52,544 nt of DNA from Emcibacteraceae bacterium (GCA_028281625.1 JANQJN010000182.1:1-52544), one strand, 5' to 3'; numbered from the stretch's first letter, positions 9,271 to 16,976 are shown. Notes: a model not told the origin generated them from the letters alone. Translations and numbers: made by a program.

Positions 9271-9789
9271 ATGGACGACTCAGAAAACTATAGAAATCTG
9301 TATCATGAGAACGAAGACATTATAGTTGATACATTATACATATATGGCGGCAGTGTTGATAAAGTATCTCCAAAAGAGAAGTCCCGAATACTAGAACTAA
9401 TCGATAGTGAATGTGATGAAATATCGGAAAGAGCGGTGTTTGTGTCTGGATTGCATTTTACTTGGTACGAAGCGGTACCAATCATAATACAGTTGGTGGA
9501 ACGTGCTTATGTAAGAGACGCATTGCTACAAGGTATTTTGATAAGAAGCATTGGTGCCATAGGAAGGAAGTACAATGATTATAAAGTAGAAAGCTTGGAA
9601 ATACTTAATAACTTCGCCAATGATGAACGGTACTCTGAAGATATTCGGGGATTAGCTTTTAAAGAAGTTCTTTTAACCTTAGGGAAAATAACCATTAGGG
9701 AGTACGCTCAGTATGATAATGTGAAAATAAGTGAATTTAAGCGTCGTGAGTTTAATATTCAAAACAATATCGATATTTCTAAGGCTTAG
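9271..9789 (+). CDS. Putative immunity protein for Rhs tip 1
   Basis: 172 residues, no signal peptide, acidic, and predicted to be almost entirely helical, with HEAT-like spacing (for example EAVPIIIQLVERAYVRDALLQGILIRSIGAIG). It starts two bases after the stop of the Rhs tip, with AGGA as ribosome-binding site, the standard position of a cognate immunity gene. A cytoplasmic location would mean that tip 1 acts inside the target cytoplasm. The coding sequence is markedly more AT-rich than the Rhs core. I cannot assign it to a named immunity family. Confidence 0.65.
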   Translation: MDDSENYRNLYHENEDIIVDTLYIYGGSVDKVSPKEKSRILELIDSECDEISERAVFVSGLHFTWYEAVPIIIQLVERAYVRDALLQGILIRSIGAIGRKYNDYKVESLEILNNFANDERYSEDIRGLAFKEVLLTLGKITIREYAQYDNVKISEFKRREFNIQNNIDISKA

Positions 9790-9925
9790 CATTAGTTGCT
9801 GTATGAAAATTTAGTGCGTAATTGTCCTTTTCGTCCGCAAATTCTCAATTCAATTGATCTGGACCATTTAAAGTATTTCAGTCGGAGTGGGATAAGAAGC
9901 AAAACAAAAAAACTTGGGGGTTTTA

Positions 9926-12487
9926 ATGCCTGGACATAATAAATTTAGCAAACCGTTTTCCATAGTCGCATTTTTAGCGGGATTTCTATTTTCGGTCTCC
10001 TCTGCCTATGCGGGGTATGAGACAAAGATTCTCCATGATCATATGGGTCGACCGATCAAAGCCATAAATGCGGACGGTACCTATGTGGTGCCTACTTATA
10101 ATGATCTGGGGCAGGTGACTTATCAAAGCAGTTACACCTCAGCAGACGTGCTGTTTCAAAAAACTCGCACCATTTATTATGCCTCCAGTCGCCAGGTTTA
10201 TAAAACCTACGGTCCTGAATGTTTTGATTATCCGGCAGGCAACATGGATCTGTCCCATCCGGGCTGCGATATAATAACCAATACATATGACGCCCTTGGT
10301 CGCCTTGAAATCGTCAAGGATGCCGAAGGCCGTCAGACTAAAACAACCTTTTATGATGACGGCAAGGTCCACAAAATTATCAAGGCCTTTGGGTCATCCT
10401 TGCAACAGGACTATGCGACCTATACCTACACCGACAATGGAAATGGAGCGTCGGTGATGGATGCCAAGGGCAACGTCACCGAATATGAATATGATAGCCA
10501 TGACCGCTTAAAAATATTTAAGCTGCCCAGCACCACGGTGGGATCGATCGCGACCCCCAATTACCCAACGACAGCCTACACAGATTACGAGCAATATGAA
10601 TATGATGATCTGGGCAACATGACGGTGAAGCGCACCCGTCGCGGCGACACCATCATCACGGCGTATGATAATCTCGGTCGTCGCTCGTCAAAGATAACCT
10701 GTGATACCAATGTGAATACGCCCACTGGGATCCTGTCCACCACATGTGGCGGCACAACCGAAAAAACCATTACCTACGATTACGACCTTAAGGATCAGGA
10801 AATTGAAGTTAAAAATGCTGCCGCAAGTTACACGGTGAACCACGTGTTTGACAATGCCGGCCGGATCACGAAAACCACCGATGATGGTCGCGTGCTTGAT
10901 TATACCTATGATGACGCTGGAAACCGCACCCGTATCGACTGGCCGGATACATATTATGCCACCTATGCCTATGATGATATGAACCGGGTCACCAGCATCA
11001 AGGAAAATGGCGGAACCACTCTTGCCACGTATGCCTATAGTAATGAAGGGCGCCGCGCCAGCATCACGTATGGCAATGGCGCTGTGGTCAGCTACACCTA
11101 CTATGATGATGATGCGCTGGATACCCTGGATCATGATATGGGCGGCACAGCTGATGATGTGACCTTTGATTATATCTTTAATTATAGCAATCAGCTGGTG
11201 ATGTTGGATATCAACAAGGCGACCTACCGTTTTACCAGTCACACGGCCCAAACTGTAGGTTATGACCGCAATGGCCTAAATCAATATAGCAAAATTGATG
11301 GCCAGACCATCACTTATGACGCATCCGGCAACCTCACCGACAATGGCGTCTGGGACTTGACCTATGACATTGAAAATATGCTCGTTGAAGCTGATGATGG
11401 GGTAACCACTGCCACATATGAATATGATCCGGTAGGTCGCAGATCAGAAAAAACTGTCAATGACGGCACCGCCACAACAACCACATTCCTGCATGATGGT
11501 GTGGAGGAAATTGCCGATTATGATGGATCCACTCTGCTGCGGCGTTATGTCCATGGTCCAGGTGTGGATGAATATCTGGTGATGTATACCGGCTCCGGAA
11601 CATCAAATAAATCCTATTTCCATGCCAATCATCAGGGCAGCATCATTGCCATGTCTGATGGTAATGGCGTTGTCGATGGTCCTTTTGCTTATGATAGTTA
11701 CGGCAATGTCAGTGACGATGATGGTGTGCCATTTAAATATACAGGACGCAGATTGGATGAGGAAACAGGACTTTACTACTACCGAGCACGCTACTATGAT
11801 CCTGAAATCGGCCGCTTCTTGCAAACCGACCCCATCGGCTATGGCGACGGCCTCAACTGGTATGCCTATGTGGGGAACAACCCGATGAATGCTATCGATC
11901 CGACTGGAAACTATGCAAGGGGTGATGGTTGGACCGATGAAGAGTGGAAAAAATTTGATGCGGCGCAGAAAGAGCTAGCACAGGAACTATCGGATGGGGC
12001 AAGTGCTCTAGAAGCTGCAGCAGAAGAGTTAGAAGGAGGTGGAGATTTAAGCGACTCTACGAAAGCTATCTTGAATAAATTTAAAGATGCGATGAGGACA
12101 GATGCTACGGCCGAAACTCTTTCAGATATGGCTAACACTTTACAAAAGGCGGCGACAGCGTTGGCAGATGATGGTTCAAAAGGATATGTTGCACATACAG
12201 GGATATTTGCAGGTTATAAGATGGGTGAAGCACCGATAAATGGCAAGAAGATCACTATTGATACCACTCACGCTTCATTTGGGAAAGAAGACCGCCCAGT
12301 AACAAACAGTGGAAAATACCTTATAGCTCATGAATCACTTCATAATGCAGGCTTGGCAGATCAGCAAATGGCTAATGTCACCGCTTACAGATTTGGATCT
12401 TTTCAGGAACAGCGCCGTTTTAGAGCCTTACCACCCCGACAACGTTTGAAAAACCCGGATCATGTATTACAGGTCATTTTTCCATGA
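9926..12487 (+). CDS. Exported Rhs C-half with metallopeptidase-like tip 2
   Basis: 853 residues from ATG 9926, five bases after TTGGGGG (9914-9920); the in-frame TTG at 9914 lies inside that motif and is rejected. Signal peptide (cleavage near AYA-GY), then the same YD-repeat core as the gene at 6710, ending with RYYDPEIGRFLQTDPIG and NPMNAIDPTG. The ~190-residue tip is unrelated to tip 1. It begins with an acidic helical segment and ends in a domain with HESLHNAGLAD, i.e. HExxHxxGxxD. This is the zinc-binding signature with Asp as third ligand known from snapalysin-type metallopeptidases. A secreted peptidase effector is therefore likely. The stop overlaps the next gene's ATG, so the two are translationally coupled. 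Confidence 0.8.
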   Translation: MPGHNKFSKPFSIVAFLAGFLFSVSSAYAGYETKILHDHMGRPIKAINADGTYVVPTYNDLGQVTYQSSYTSADVLFQKTRTIYYASSRQVYKTYGPECFDYPAGNMDLSHPGCDIITNTYDALGRLEIVKDAEGRQTKTTFYDDGKVHKIIKAFGSSLQQDYATYTYTDNGNGASVMDAKGNVTEYEYDSHDRLKIFKLPSTTVGSIATPNYPTTAYTDYEQYEYDDLGNMTVKRTRRGDTIITAYDNLGRRSSKITCDTNVNTPTGILSTTCGGTTEKTITYDYDLKDQEIEVKNAAASYTVNHVFDNAGRITKTTDDGRVLDYTYDDAGNRTRIDWPDTYYATYAYDDMNRVTSIKENGGTTLATYAYSNEGRRASITYGNGAVVSYTYYDDDALDTLDHDMGGTADDVTFDYIFNYSNQLVMLDINKATYRFTSHTAQTVGYDRNGLNQYSKIDGQTITYDASGNLTDNGVWDLTYDIENMLVEADDGVTTATYEYDPVGRRSEKTVNDGTATTTTFLHDGVEEIADYDGSTLLRRYVHGPGVDEYLVMYTGSGTSNKSYFHANHQGSIIAMSDGNGVVDGPFAYDSYGNVSDDDGVPFKYTGRRLDEETGLYYYRARYYDPEIGRFLQTDPIGYGDGLNWYAYVGNNPMNAIDPTGNYARGDGWTDEEWKKFDAAQKELAQELSDGASALEAAAEELEGGGDLSDSTKAILNKFKDAMRTDATAETLSDMANTLQKAATALADDGSKGYVAHTGIFAGYKMGEAPINGKKITIDTTHASFGKEDRPVTNSGKYLIAHESLHNAGLADQQMANVTAYRFGSFQEQRRFRALPPRQRLKNPDHVLQVIFP
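10010..11908 (+). repeat. Rhs core, copy 2 of a 1899-bp direct duplication
   Basis: Partner of 6788-8686, with identical length. Some blocks are nearly base-identical (for example 10160-10265 against 6940-7043), while others carry clustered substitutions, which suggests patchy gene conversion between the copies. Confidence 0.9.
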
Positions 12488-13023
12488 TTGAGGAGTTGAG
12501 GTTATTTTTTATCAGTCGGCTTTGCATTATGATTGCTGCATTGTCAGCTTGCCAGCAAGAAGCTGAAAATAATAGCAAGGACCTGAATGATTTCAATATC
12601 GCGGACGAGGGTGAGTATTTATTGACTATTACCGATAATAGCGAGTTAGAAAGATTTGAATTAGAGTTCAAATCACTGTCAAAAAGAGATCTGTGTATAA
12701 GTAGGGGAAGCTGGCCGACAGGTAAAAACAATCCGCACAGTGGTCATAGAACGGGCAGTATGAATTTCGCGGGTGAATATGTTTACGCGATTATCGATGG
12801 TAAACGGAATCCATTGAGAGTGAGTAACTTTGGATACAGTATTTATCCAGATGAAATGTCAGATGAAGAGATCGAAAGATTGAGTTCGATGGTAGTATTG
12901 CCTGGCGAGAGTATCAAAGGGGTTATTCCGTATACTGAGTTCGAGACACCCATAGATGTTAATATTAATGAAAAAAGGGAATTAGTCTTCGGATTGTCTC
13001 CGAGTTACTGTCTGCAGGGTTAA
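12484..13023 (+). CDS. Putative lipoprotein immunity partner of Rhs tip 2
   Basis: 179 residues. A short hydrophobic leader ends in a lipobox (ALSAC, Cys at about residue 23), followed by an acidic linker and a beta-rich domain with two further cysteines. Predicted to be anchored to a membrane and to face the periplasm. Its ATG overlaps the stop of the metallopeptidase-tipped Rhs gene (ATGA). A periplasm-facing immunity protein would fit an effector that acts on periplasmic or outer-membrane proteins. I do not recognise the family; the immunity role is inferred from position and localisation. Confidence 0.6.
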   Translation: MIEELRLFFISRLCIMIAALSACQQEAENNSKDLNDFNIADEGEYLLTITDNSELERFELEFKSLSKRDLCISRGSWPTGKNNPHSGHRTGSMNFAGEYVYAIIDGKRNPLRVSNFGYSIYPDEMSDEEIERLSSMVVLPGESIKGVIPYTEFETPIDVNINEKRELVFGLSPSYCLQG

Positions 13024-13041
13024 GTTAGGGACATAAGGGAA

Positions 13042-13174
13042 TCCGGGAATTATCCTATGCTCAATCGCCTGGATCTTAAAAAGGATTAAACAAATACCAA
13101 AACTTGGGGGTTTAAGTGAAAAAAATATTCAGCTTACTCATCATATTCCTGTCATCCATCGGTGTGGCGCAGGC
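13042..13174 (+). repeat. 133-bp direct repeat, copy 1
   Basis: Matches 13413-13545 (offset 371 bp) with about four mismatches. It spans a gene tail, the intergenic ribosome-binding site (GGGGG here, GGAGG in copy 2) and the signal-peptide codons of the next family member. Confidence 0.9.
13045..13089 (+). pseudogene. 3' remnant of a two-cysteine family gene
   Basis: Fifteen codons reading GNYPMLNRLDLKKD and a TAA stop, identical to the last codons of the intact gene at 13116-13460, but with no gene body in front. The immunity gene ends only 21 bp upstream. It appears to be the tail of a family member whose 5' part was lost when the Rhs/immunity module arrived or when tandem copies recombined. 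Confidence 0.75.
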
Positions 13175-13460
13175 CAATAGCTCGTTTACGCCCGCCTATG
13201 TGGATGAAATTATTGTTCATGACAGTGACAGCATCATCATCAAATTCACCTCCGATGTGGCGGCGAATGAGGGATGCGTGCTTAAAAATCAGATGATCCT
13301 GCGCAGCACACATGCCCGATTTGACCGTATGTATCCTGCACTGCTCTCCGCTTTTTATTCGGGCAAAAAGATCGGCGGTTGGGTAAATGGTTGCGGCGCT
13401 TTTAATTCTGGTTCCGGGAATTATCCTATGCTCAATCGCCTGGATCTTAAAAAGGATTAA
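13116..13460 (+). CDS. Small secreted two-cysteine protein (member 2)
   Basis: 114 residues from GTG 13116, five bases after TTGGGGG. The signal peptide is cleaved near AQA-NS. The mature part has the first cysteine in NEGCVLKN, the helix FDRMYPALLSAFYSGKKI, the second cysteine in VNGC, and a YPMLNRLDL strand at the end. Its 3' end and the following intergenic sequence are duplicated upstream at 13042. It appears to be a tandem duplicate of the next gene's ancestor: the two signal peptides differ at one or two residues while the mature parts have diverged strongly. Exported, function unknown. Confidence 0.75.
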   Translation: MKKIFSLLIIFLSSIGVAQANSSFTPAYVDEIIVHDSDSIIIKFTSDVAANEGCVLKNQMILRSTHARFDRMYPALLSAFYSGKKIGGWVNGCGAFNSGSGNYPMLNRLDLKKD

Positions 13461-13545
13461 ACAAATACCAAAACTTGGAGGTTTACGTGAAAAAAATATT
13501 CAGCTTACTCATCATATTCCTGTCATCCATCAGCGTGGCGCAGGC
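13413..13545 (+). repeat. 133-bp direct repeat, copy 2
   Basis: Second copy of the 13042-13174 repeat. It covers the 3' end of the gene at 13116 and the ribosome-binding site and signal peptide of the gene at 13487. The substitution GGGGG to GGAGG shows both forms serving the same start position. Confidence 0.9.
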
Positions 13546-13813
13546 GGTGACACATACCTGCGTTATTGATATTGATGAGGTGCACTCGGGCGGATCGGGC
13601 GGTAATGAGAGCTACCTGTTCGTTCAGGAGGGCAGCGATAAATATTACCTTGGACTTTATACCGATGAGCGGGCCAGGCTTCGTTTTTCCATGGCCATGA
13701 CCGCGGCGGCAACGGGCCAGCCTCTTAAACTTTCTTACTACAACATCACTTGCGCCAACGCCAAAAACGATAAAACCATTGTGCCCACCGGGGTCAGATA
13801 TCCAACAAGTTAG
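13487..13813 (+). CDS. Small secreted two-cysteine protein (member 3)
   Basis: 108 residues from GTG 13487, five bases after GGAGG (13477-13481); the in-frame TTG at 13475 lies in the ribosome-binding site and is rejected. The signal peptide is almost identical to that of member 2 (cleavage AQA-VT). The mature domain is divergent: the first cysteine lies only a few residues into the mature protein (THTC), followed by a Gly/Ser loop, the helix RFSMAMTAAATGQPLKL, and the second cysteine in NITC. It is the least typical intact member. A signal-peptide cassette swapped onto a divergent domain is plausible. Confidence 0.7.
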   Translation: MKKIFSLLIIFLSSISVAQAVTHTCVIDIDEVHSGGSGGNESYLFVQEGSDKYYLGLYTDERARLRFSMAMTAAATGQPLKLSYYNITCANAKNDKTIVPTGVRYPTS

Positions 13814-13834
13814 AGTAATAGAAAGGACAGTTTT

Positions 13835-14179
13835 TTGAAAAAAGCACTCCTCCTCGCTACTGCCATGTTCGGCATGCTCACTTTTACCTCTCCGGCAATG
13901 GCCGTTGACGGCTGGAGCAAGGGAACCCTCAAAAATATACGGGTCAGCACAGGCAGGGTCATCATCATTCAAAATACCCCGTCCAATCCCGGGAATTGTG
14001 ATTCCACTACATATTTTATTTTGGAAGACACCCATAATTTATTTGATCAGGCCTACGCAACCCTGCTCACCGCCCTTTCCATGGATGTTAAAGTGGAGCT
14101 CGGTGTCACAGGATGTAGCACCGACCCCACAAGTTACCCTATGATCGATCAGGTCTGGATCCGACCTGACCAGTCATGA
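13835..14179 (+). CDS. Small secreted two-cysteine protein (member 4)
   Basis: 114 residues from TTG 13835, preceded by GAAAGGA at normal spacing. The signal peptide is cleaved near AMA-VD. Family landmarks: NCDSTTYF (first Cys), HNLFDQAYATLLTALSMDVKVEL (helix and strand), VTGC (second Cys) and SYPMIDQVWI. Unlike its neighbours it uses a conventional Shine-Dalgarno. It is 21 bp downstream of member 3, so members 2-4 probably share a transcript. Confidence 0.75.
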   Translation: MKKALLLATAMFGMLTFTSPAMAVDGWSKGTLKNIRVSTGRVIIIQNTPSNPGNCDSTTYFILEDTHNLFDQAYATLLTALSMDVKVELGVTGCSTDPTSYPMIDQVWIRPDQS

Positions 14180-14527
14180 AATATTTGCTCTTCCTGTTTC
14201 AATTATGTCACCACGTGGCGCGACCAGTAAAGTCATCAAATATTCATAAAAATTAACCATATCTGCATTGAAAAAATTACTCACTCTGCTATACTTGATT
14301 TATCGATTCTTAATCGTCTTGGGGGACGTCATTGACGGACATAACCCATTGTAAAAATTGATGATTATGGAAAAGTGATGTCGCGCGAATGTGATTGCTT
14401 AAGTTACGAATTCGCGTCGCTATTGGGGGCTGGTTTTGTGCATGGCTGGATAACCTTGGGGGCAGCCATCACAGACCGCTTTCGTGGTTATTTTTTGTGT
14501 GTTTTGATCGTAAATATTGGGGGTTCT
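14180..14527. other. Intergenic stretch with promoter-like and orphan TTGGGGG sites
   Basis: A sigma70-like promoter is visible: TTGAAA (14268-14273), 16-base spacer, TATACT (14290-14295). TTGGGGG occurs at 14319, 14423 and 14456 as well as at the true ribosome-binding site at 14517. An open frame runs from 14375 into the next gene, but it has no signal-peptide character before GTG 14528 and is probably chance or a decayed duplicate. Confidence 0.45.
14268..14295 (+). promoter_or_regulatory. Putative sigma70 promoter for the 14528-15299 genes
   Basis: TTGAAA and TATACT hexamers separated by 16 bases, in an AT-rich context about 230 bp before GTG 14528. Confidence 0.4.
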
Positions 14528-14881
14528 GTGAAAAAAATCTGTCTTATAACTATTTTCGTTTCAACATTGGTTGCCTTTGCTCATCAAGGCCACGCCGCTG
14601 GCTGGGCAACAGAAGCTGTACCAACATCCATTGATATCATGAGGCAAGAAGGTTTTGTCATCAAGGGTGCCTTTGGAAATCAAAATAGTTGCCAAAGGAC
14701 CAACGAAATTTTTGTTGCTGATACGCATCAGGCCTATGATCAGCTTTATGCAACAGCAATGTCGGCCCTGATGAGTGGTGCAAAGCTTAAAATTTACGTC
14801 CATCAATGCACGCTTCTGGGTTGGCATAATCAAACCGCGAATGAGTTGATTTATGGTGGAGTTATGACAATAACGCCATAA
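14528..14881 (+). CDS. Small secreted two-cysteine protein (member 5)
   Basis: 117 residues from GTG 14528, four bases after GGGGG (14519-14523). Signal peptide to about GHA-AGW; the mature N-terminus AGWATE closely matches that of member 1 (AGWSAE). First Cys in NSCQRTNE, then HQAYDQLYATAMSALMSGAKLKI, then the second Cys in VHQC, a W-rich loop and a terminal beta strand. The shared signal sequence and start context tie it to the 801-1133 gene rather than to members 2 and 3. Confidence 0.75.
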   Translation: MKKICLITIFVSTLVAFAHQGHAAGWATEAVPTSIDIMRQEGFVIKGAFGNQNSCQRTNEIFVADTHQAYDQLYATAMSALMSGAKLKIYVHQCTLLGWHNQTANELIYGGVMTITP

Positions 14882-14942
14882 TTCCTATGGGAGTTAAGAT
14901 GCATACAGGCGACAACAAAATTTGTTATTTATCGGGGGTTTT

Positions 14943-15299
14943 ATGAAAAATTTTTTTCTTTCTCTTTTTTTGCTTTTAGGTGCAACCAGCACGTCTTACG
15001 CGGGCGGGTATCTGACATCGCTTTCAACAGGTATTGTGATAAGTGAATACCTGCTCCATGAAACCGGTGGGATGACTGTATTTACCTCTGGACTGAGCAA
15101 TCCAGATAGTTGCACACGCGTTGACCGGGTTCATATTGACAAAGATCACAGCCAAATTGAAGTGTACAGAGCAGCCATAATAACCGCCGCAGAAACGGGG
15201 AAAAAGGTTGGTTTTTATGCCAGTCACTGTGCAACAACTCATTTTTGGGGTGGCACACAAACGGTTCCGATAATCAGCAACATCTGGATCAGAGATTAA
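14943..15299 (+). CDS. Small secreted two-cysteine protein (member 6)
   Basis: 118 residues from ATG 14943, four bases after GGGGG. The strong phenylalanine-rich signal peptide is cleaved near SYA-GG. First Cys in PDSCTRVDR, then the helix VYRAAIITAAETGKKVGF, second Cys in ASHC, terminal strand ISNIWIRD. It ends the intact part of the small-protein array; a broken member follows. Confidence 0.75.
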   Translation: MKNFFLSLFLLLGATSTSYAGGYLTSLSTGIVISEYLLHETGGMTVFTSGLSNPDSCTRVDRVHIDKDHSQIEVYRAAIITAAETGKKVGFYASHCATTHFWGGTQTVPIISNIWIRD

Positions 15300-15328
15300 C
15301 GAAGTACTTATACTATATTGGGGTCTTT

Positions 15329-15451
15329 ATGAACAAATATATAGTATTTTTATTGGCTGTCCTTTGCTTTCCTGTAACAGCCTAGGCAACTGAATCTGTC
15401 AGCGGGGGTAAAATGAAGTCAGTCTTAAAAGACAAGTTAGTGAAAATGTAG
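15329..15451 (+). pseudogene. Truncated member of the small secreted family
   Basis: ATG 15329, five bases after TTGGGG, encodes a clear signal peptide (NKYIVFLLAVLCFPVTA). An in-frame TAG (15383-15385) interrupts it exactly at the expected cleavage region. The frame then continues for 21 codons (ATESVSGGK...) to another TAG. No family core follows. This is a decayed gene unless the first TAG is read through. Confidence 0.65.
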
Positions 15452-15598
15452 TCTATCCTAAATTAAGTGTCAAAAACCTGGAAAGAGTCCAATTCGTCCT
15501 AAACATAAGTGGTATCTTACATTATCAAACCCTTGCCTCCAATATCCGGACGGGTTACGGTCTTGCTAAATAAACTGACCGAAGGGATCTTGTTTTTT

Positions 15599-16957
15599 AT
15601 GAGTGAAGATGTTGTTTCAGATACAGTCGCCGGGACGTGGACGAAGCCATTTGAGCCGCCAAAAGAAATTCCAACACATGCCGATGTCGCGATAATTGGT
15701 GGCGGCATTGTCGGGGTATCGACAGCATGGTTCCTGGCAAAGCAGGGTCTTGATGTTGTCCTTTGTGAAAAAGGTCATATTGCGGGTGAGCAATCCGGCC
15801 GCAATTGGGGGTGGGTGAGACAGCAAATGCGCGACGCACGTGAGCTTCCGATGATGATCGTAAGTATAAAAATCTGGAAGACGCTATCTGAAGAAATTGG
15901 CGAGGATGTGGGTTTTACCCAGGGCGGATGTGTTTATGCAGCCAGAAATGATAAAGAACTAGAGGAATATGAAGCCTGGCTGCCAACGGCGAAGGCGTAT
16001 GGCCTTGATACGAGGTCATTGAGCAGCGAAGAAGTGGCACAGCACATTCGAGGTGCATCGTTCAAGTGGAAAGGCGCTATTTATACACCCAGCGACGGGC
16101 GAGCAGAACCTCACTTGGCGGCCCCGGCGATTGCACGCGCAGCAGAGCAGGAAGGGGCAAAAATTCTCACCAGTTGTGCCGTTCGCGGTATTGAAACAGA
16201 GGCAGGACGGGCGTCCGCCGTGGTCACCGAACATGGTACCATTAAAACAGCGAAAATCCTTTGTGCGGGTGGGGCGTGGACGTCTATGTTTTGCCGCTCC
16301 ATAGATATTAAAGTGCCGCAGCTCAAAGTAAAATGCACCGTGTCACGAACAGAGCCAGGCCACGACATTATGGACGGCGAACTCTGGGAAGATGAAACCG
16401 GCATCAGGCGCCGTCAGGATGGTGGTTATACCATTTCCAATGAAGGGTTTCTGGAGCATTCCATCACACCGACCACATTCAGGCATTCTATGGCTTTTCT
16501 TCCCGCGCTAAAGTCTGAGTTTGGCAGCCTTTCCTTAAGCATTGGACGTGATTTTTTCCATGAGCTTAGTAGTCCAAAAAAATGGAATTTGGACAGGCCA
16601 TCACCCTTTGAAGAAACGCGGGTGCTAAACCCAGATCCTAATCCCAGGGCAGTCGCTAAAATGCGACGTAATTTGGATGAAATTTTTCCAGCGATGCGCG
16701 ACAGAGAACTGGTGGAATCCTGGGCAGGCATGATTGAAACCACGCCGGATGTCATACCCATCATTGAAGAGACGAAACAAATTCCCGGTTTCTATATTGC
16801 TACCGGTTTCAGCGGTCATGGGTTTGGCATTGGACCAGGGGCTGGCTTGGCCATAGCGGGCATGATCACTGGCAAAGAAACGGGTATCGACCTATCAGAA
16901 TTTCGTCTTGGCCGGTTTTACGACGGAACAAAAATTGAGCTTTATAAAAAAGTTTAG
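15599..16957 (+). CDS. FAD-dependent oxidoreductase of the DAO family
   Basis: 452 residues from ATG 15599, preceded by GAAGGGA; the longer frame from 15509 adds 30 residues with no conserved content. The Rossmann dinucleotide-binding motif DVAIIGGGIVGVSTAWFL lies near residue 33, an acidic ribose-binding residue follows in VLCEKG, and SGRNWGWVRQQ is typical of amine/amino-acid oxidases. The DAO C-terminal GFSGHGFGIGPGAGLA segment is present near residue 410. It oxidises an amine or N-methylated/D-amino acid, exact substrate unknown. It is convergent with a trimethylamine-dehydrogenase-like gene 19 bp away, and the two could act on related methylated amines. Confidence 0.8.
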   Translation: MSEDVVSDTVAGTWTKPFEPPKEIPTHADVAIIGGGIVGVSTAWFLAKQGLDVVLCEKGHIAGEQSGRNWGWVRQQMRDARELPMMIVSIKIWKTLSEEIGEDVGFTQGGCVYAARNDKELEEYEAWLPTAKAYGLDTRSLSSEEVAQHIRGASFKWKGAIYTPSDGRAEPHLAAPAIARAAEQEGAKILTSCAVRGIETEAGRASAVVTEHGTIKTAKILCAGGAWTSMFCRSIDIKVPQLKVKCTVSRTEPGHDIMDGELWEDETGIRRRQDGGYTISNEGFLEHSITPTTFRHSMAFLPALKSEFGSLSLSIGRDFFHELSSPKKWNLDRPSPFEETRVLNPDPNPRAVAKMRRNLDEIFPAMRDRELVESWAGMIETTPDVIPIIEETKQIPGFYIATGFSGHGFGIGPGAGLAIAGMITGKETGIDLSEFRLGRFYDGTKIELYKKV

Positions 16958-16976
16958 AGCACTTTTTATTCTTAGA

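Noticed and set aside
10688..11251. 187-codon antisense frame in the second Rhs core
   Set aside because: Shadow of the repeat-coding strand, with Ile/Gly/His-rich sequence typical of antisense YD codons.
14375..14527. N-terminal extension of the small protein at 14528
   Set aside because: It has no family similarity and precedes a perfect ribosome-binding site, GTG start and signal peptide. Probably a chance open frame.
15300..15598. Start of the FAD oxidoreductase at 15509
   Set aside because: The extra residues are not conserved in the family, and a good ribosome-binding site lies directly before ATG 15599.
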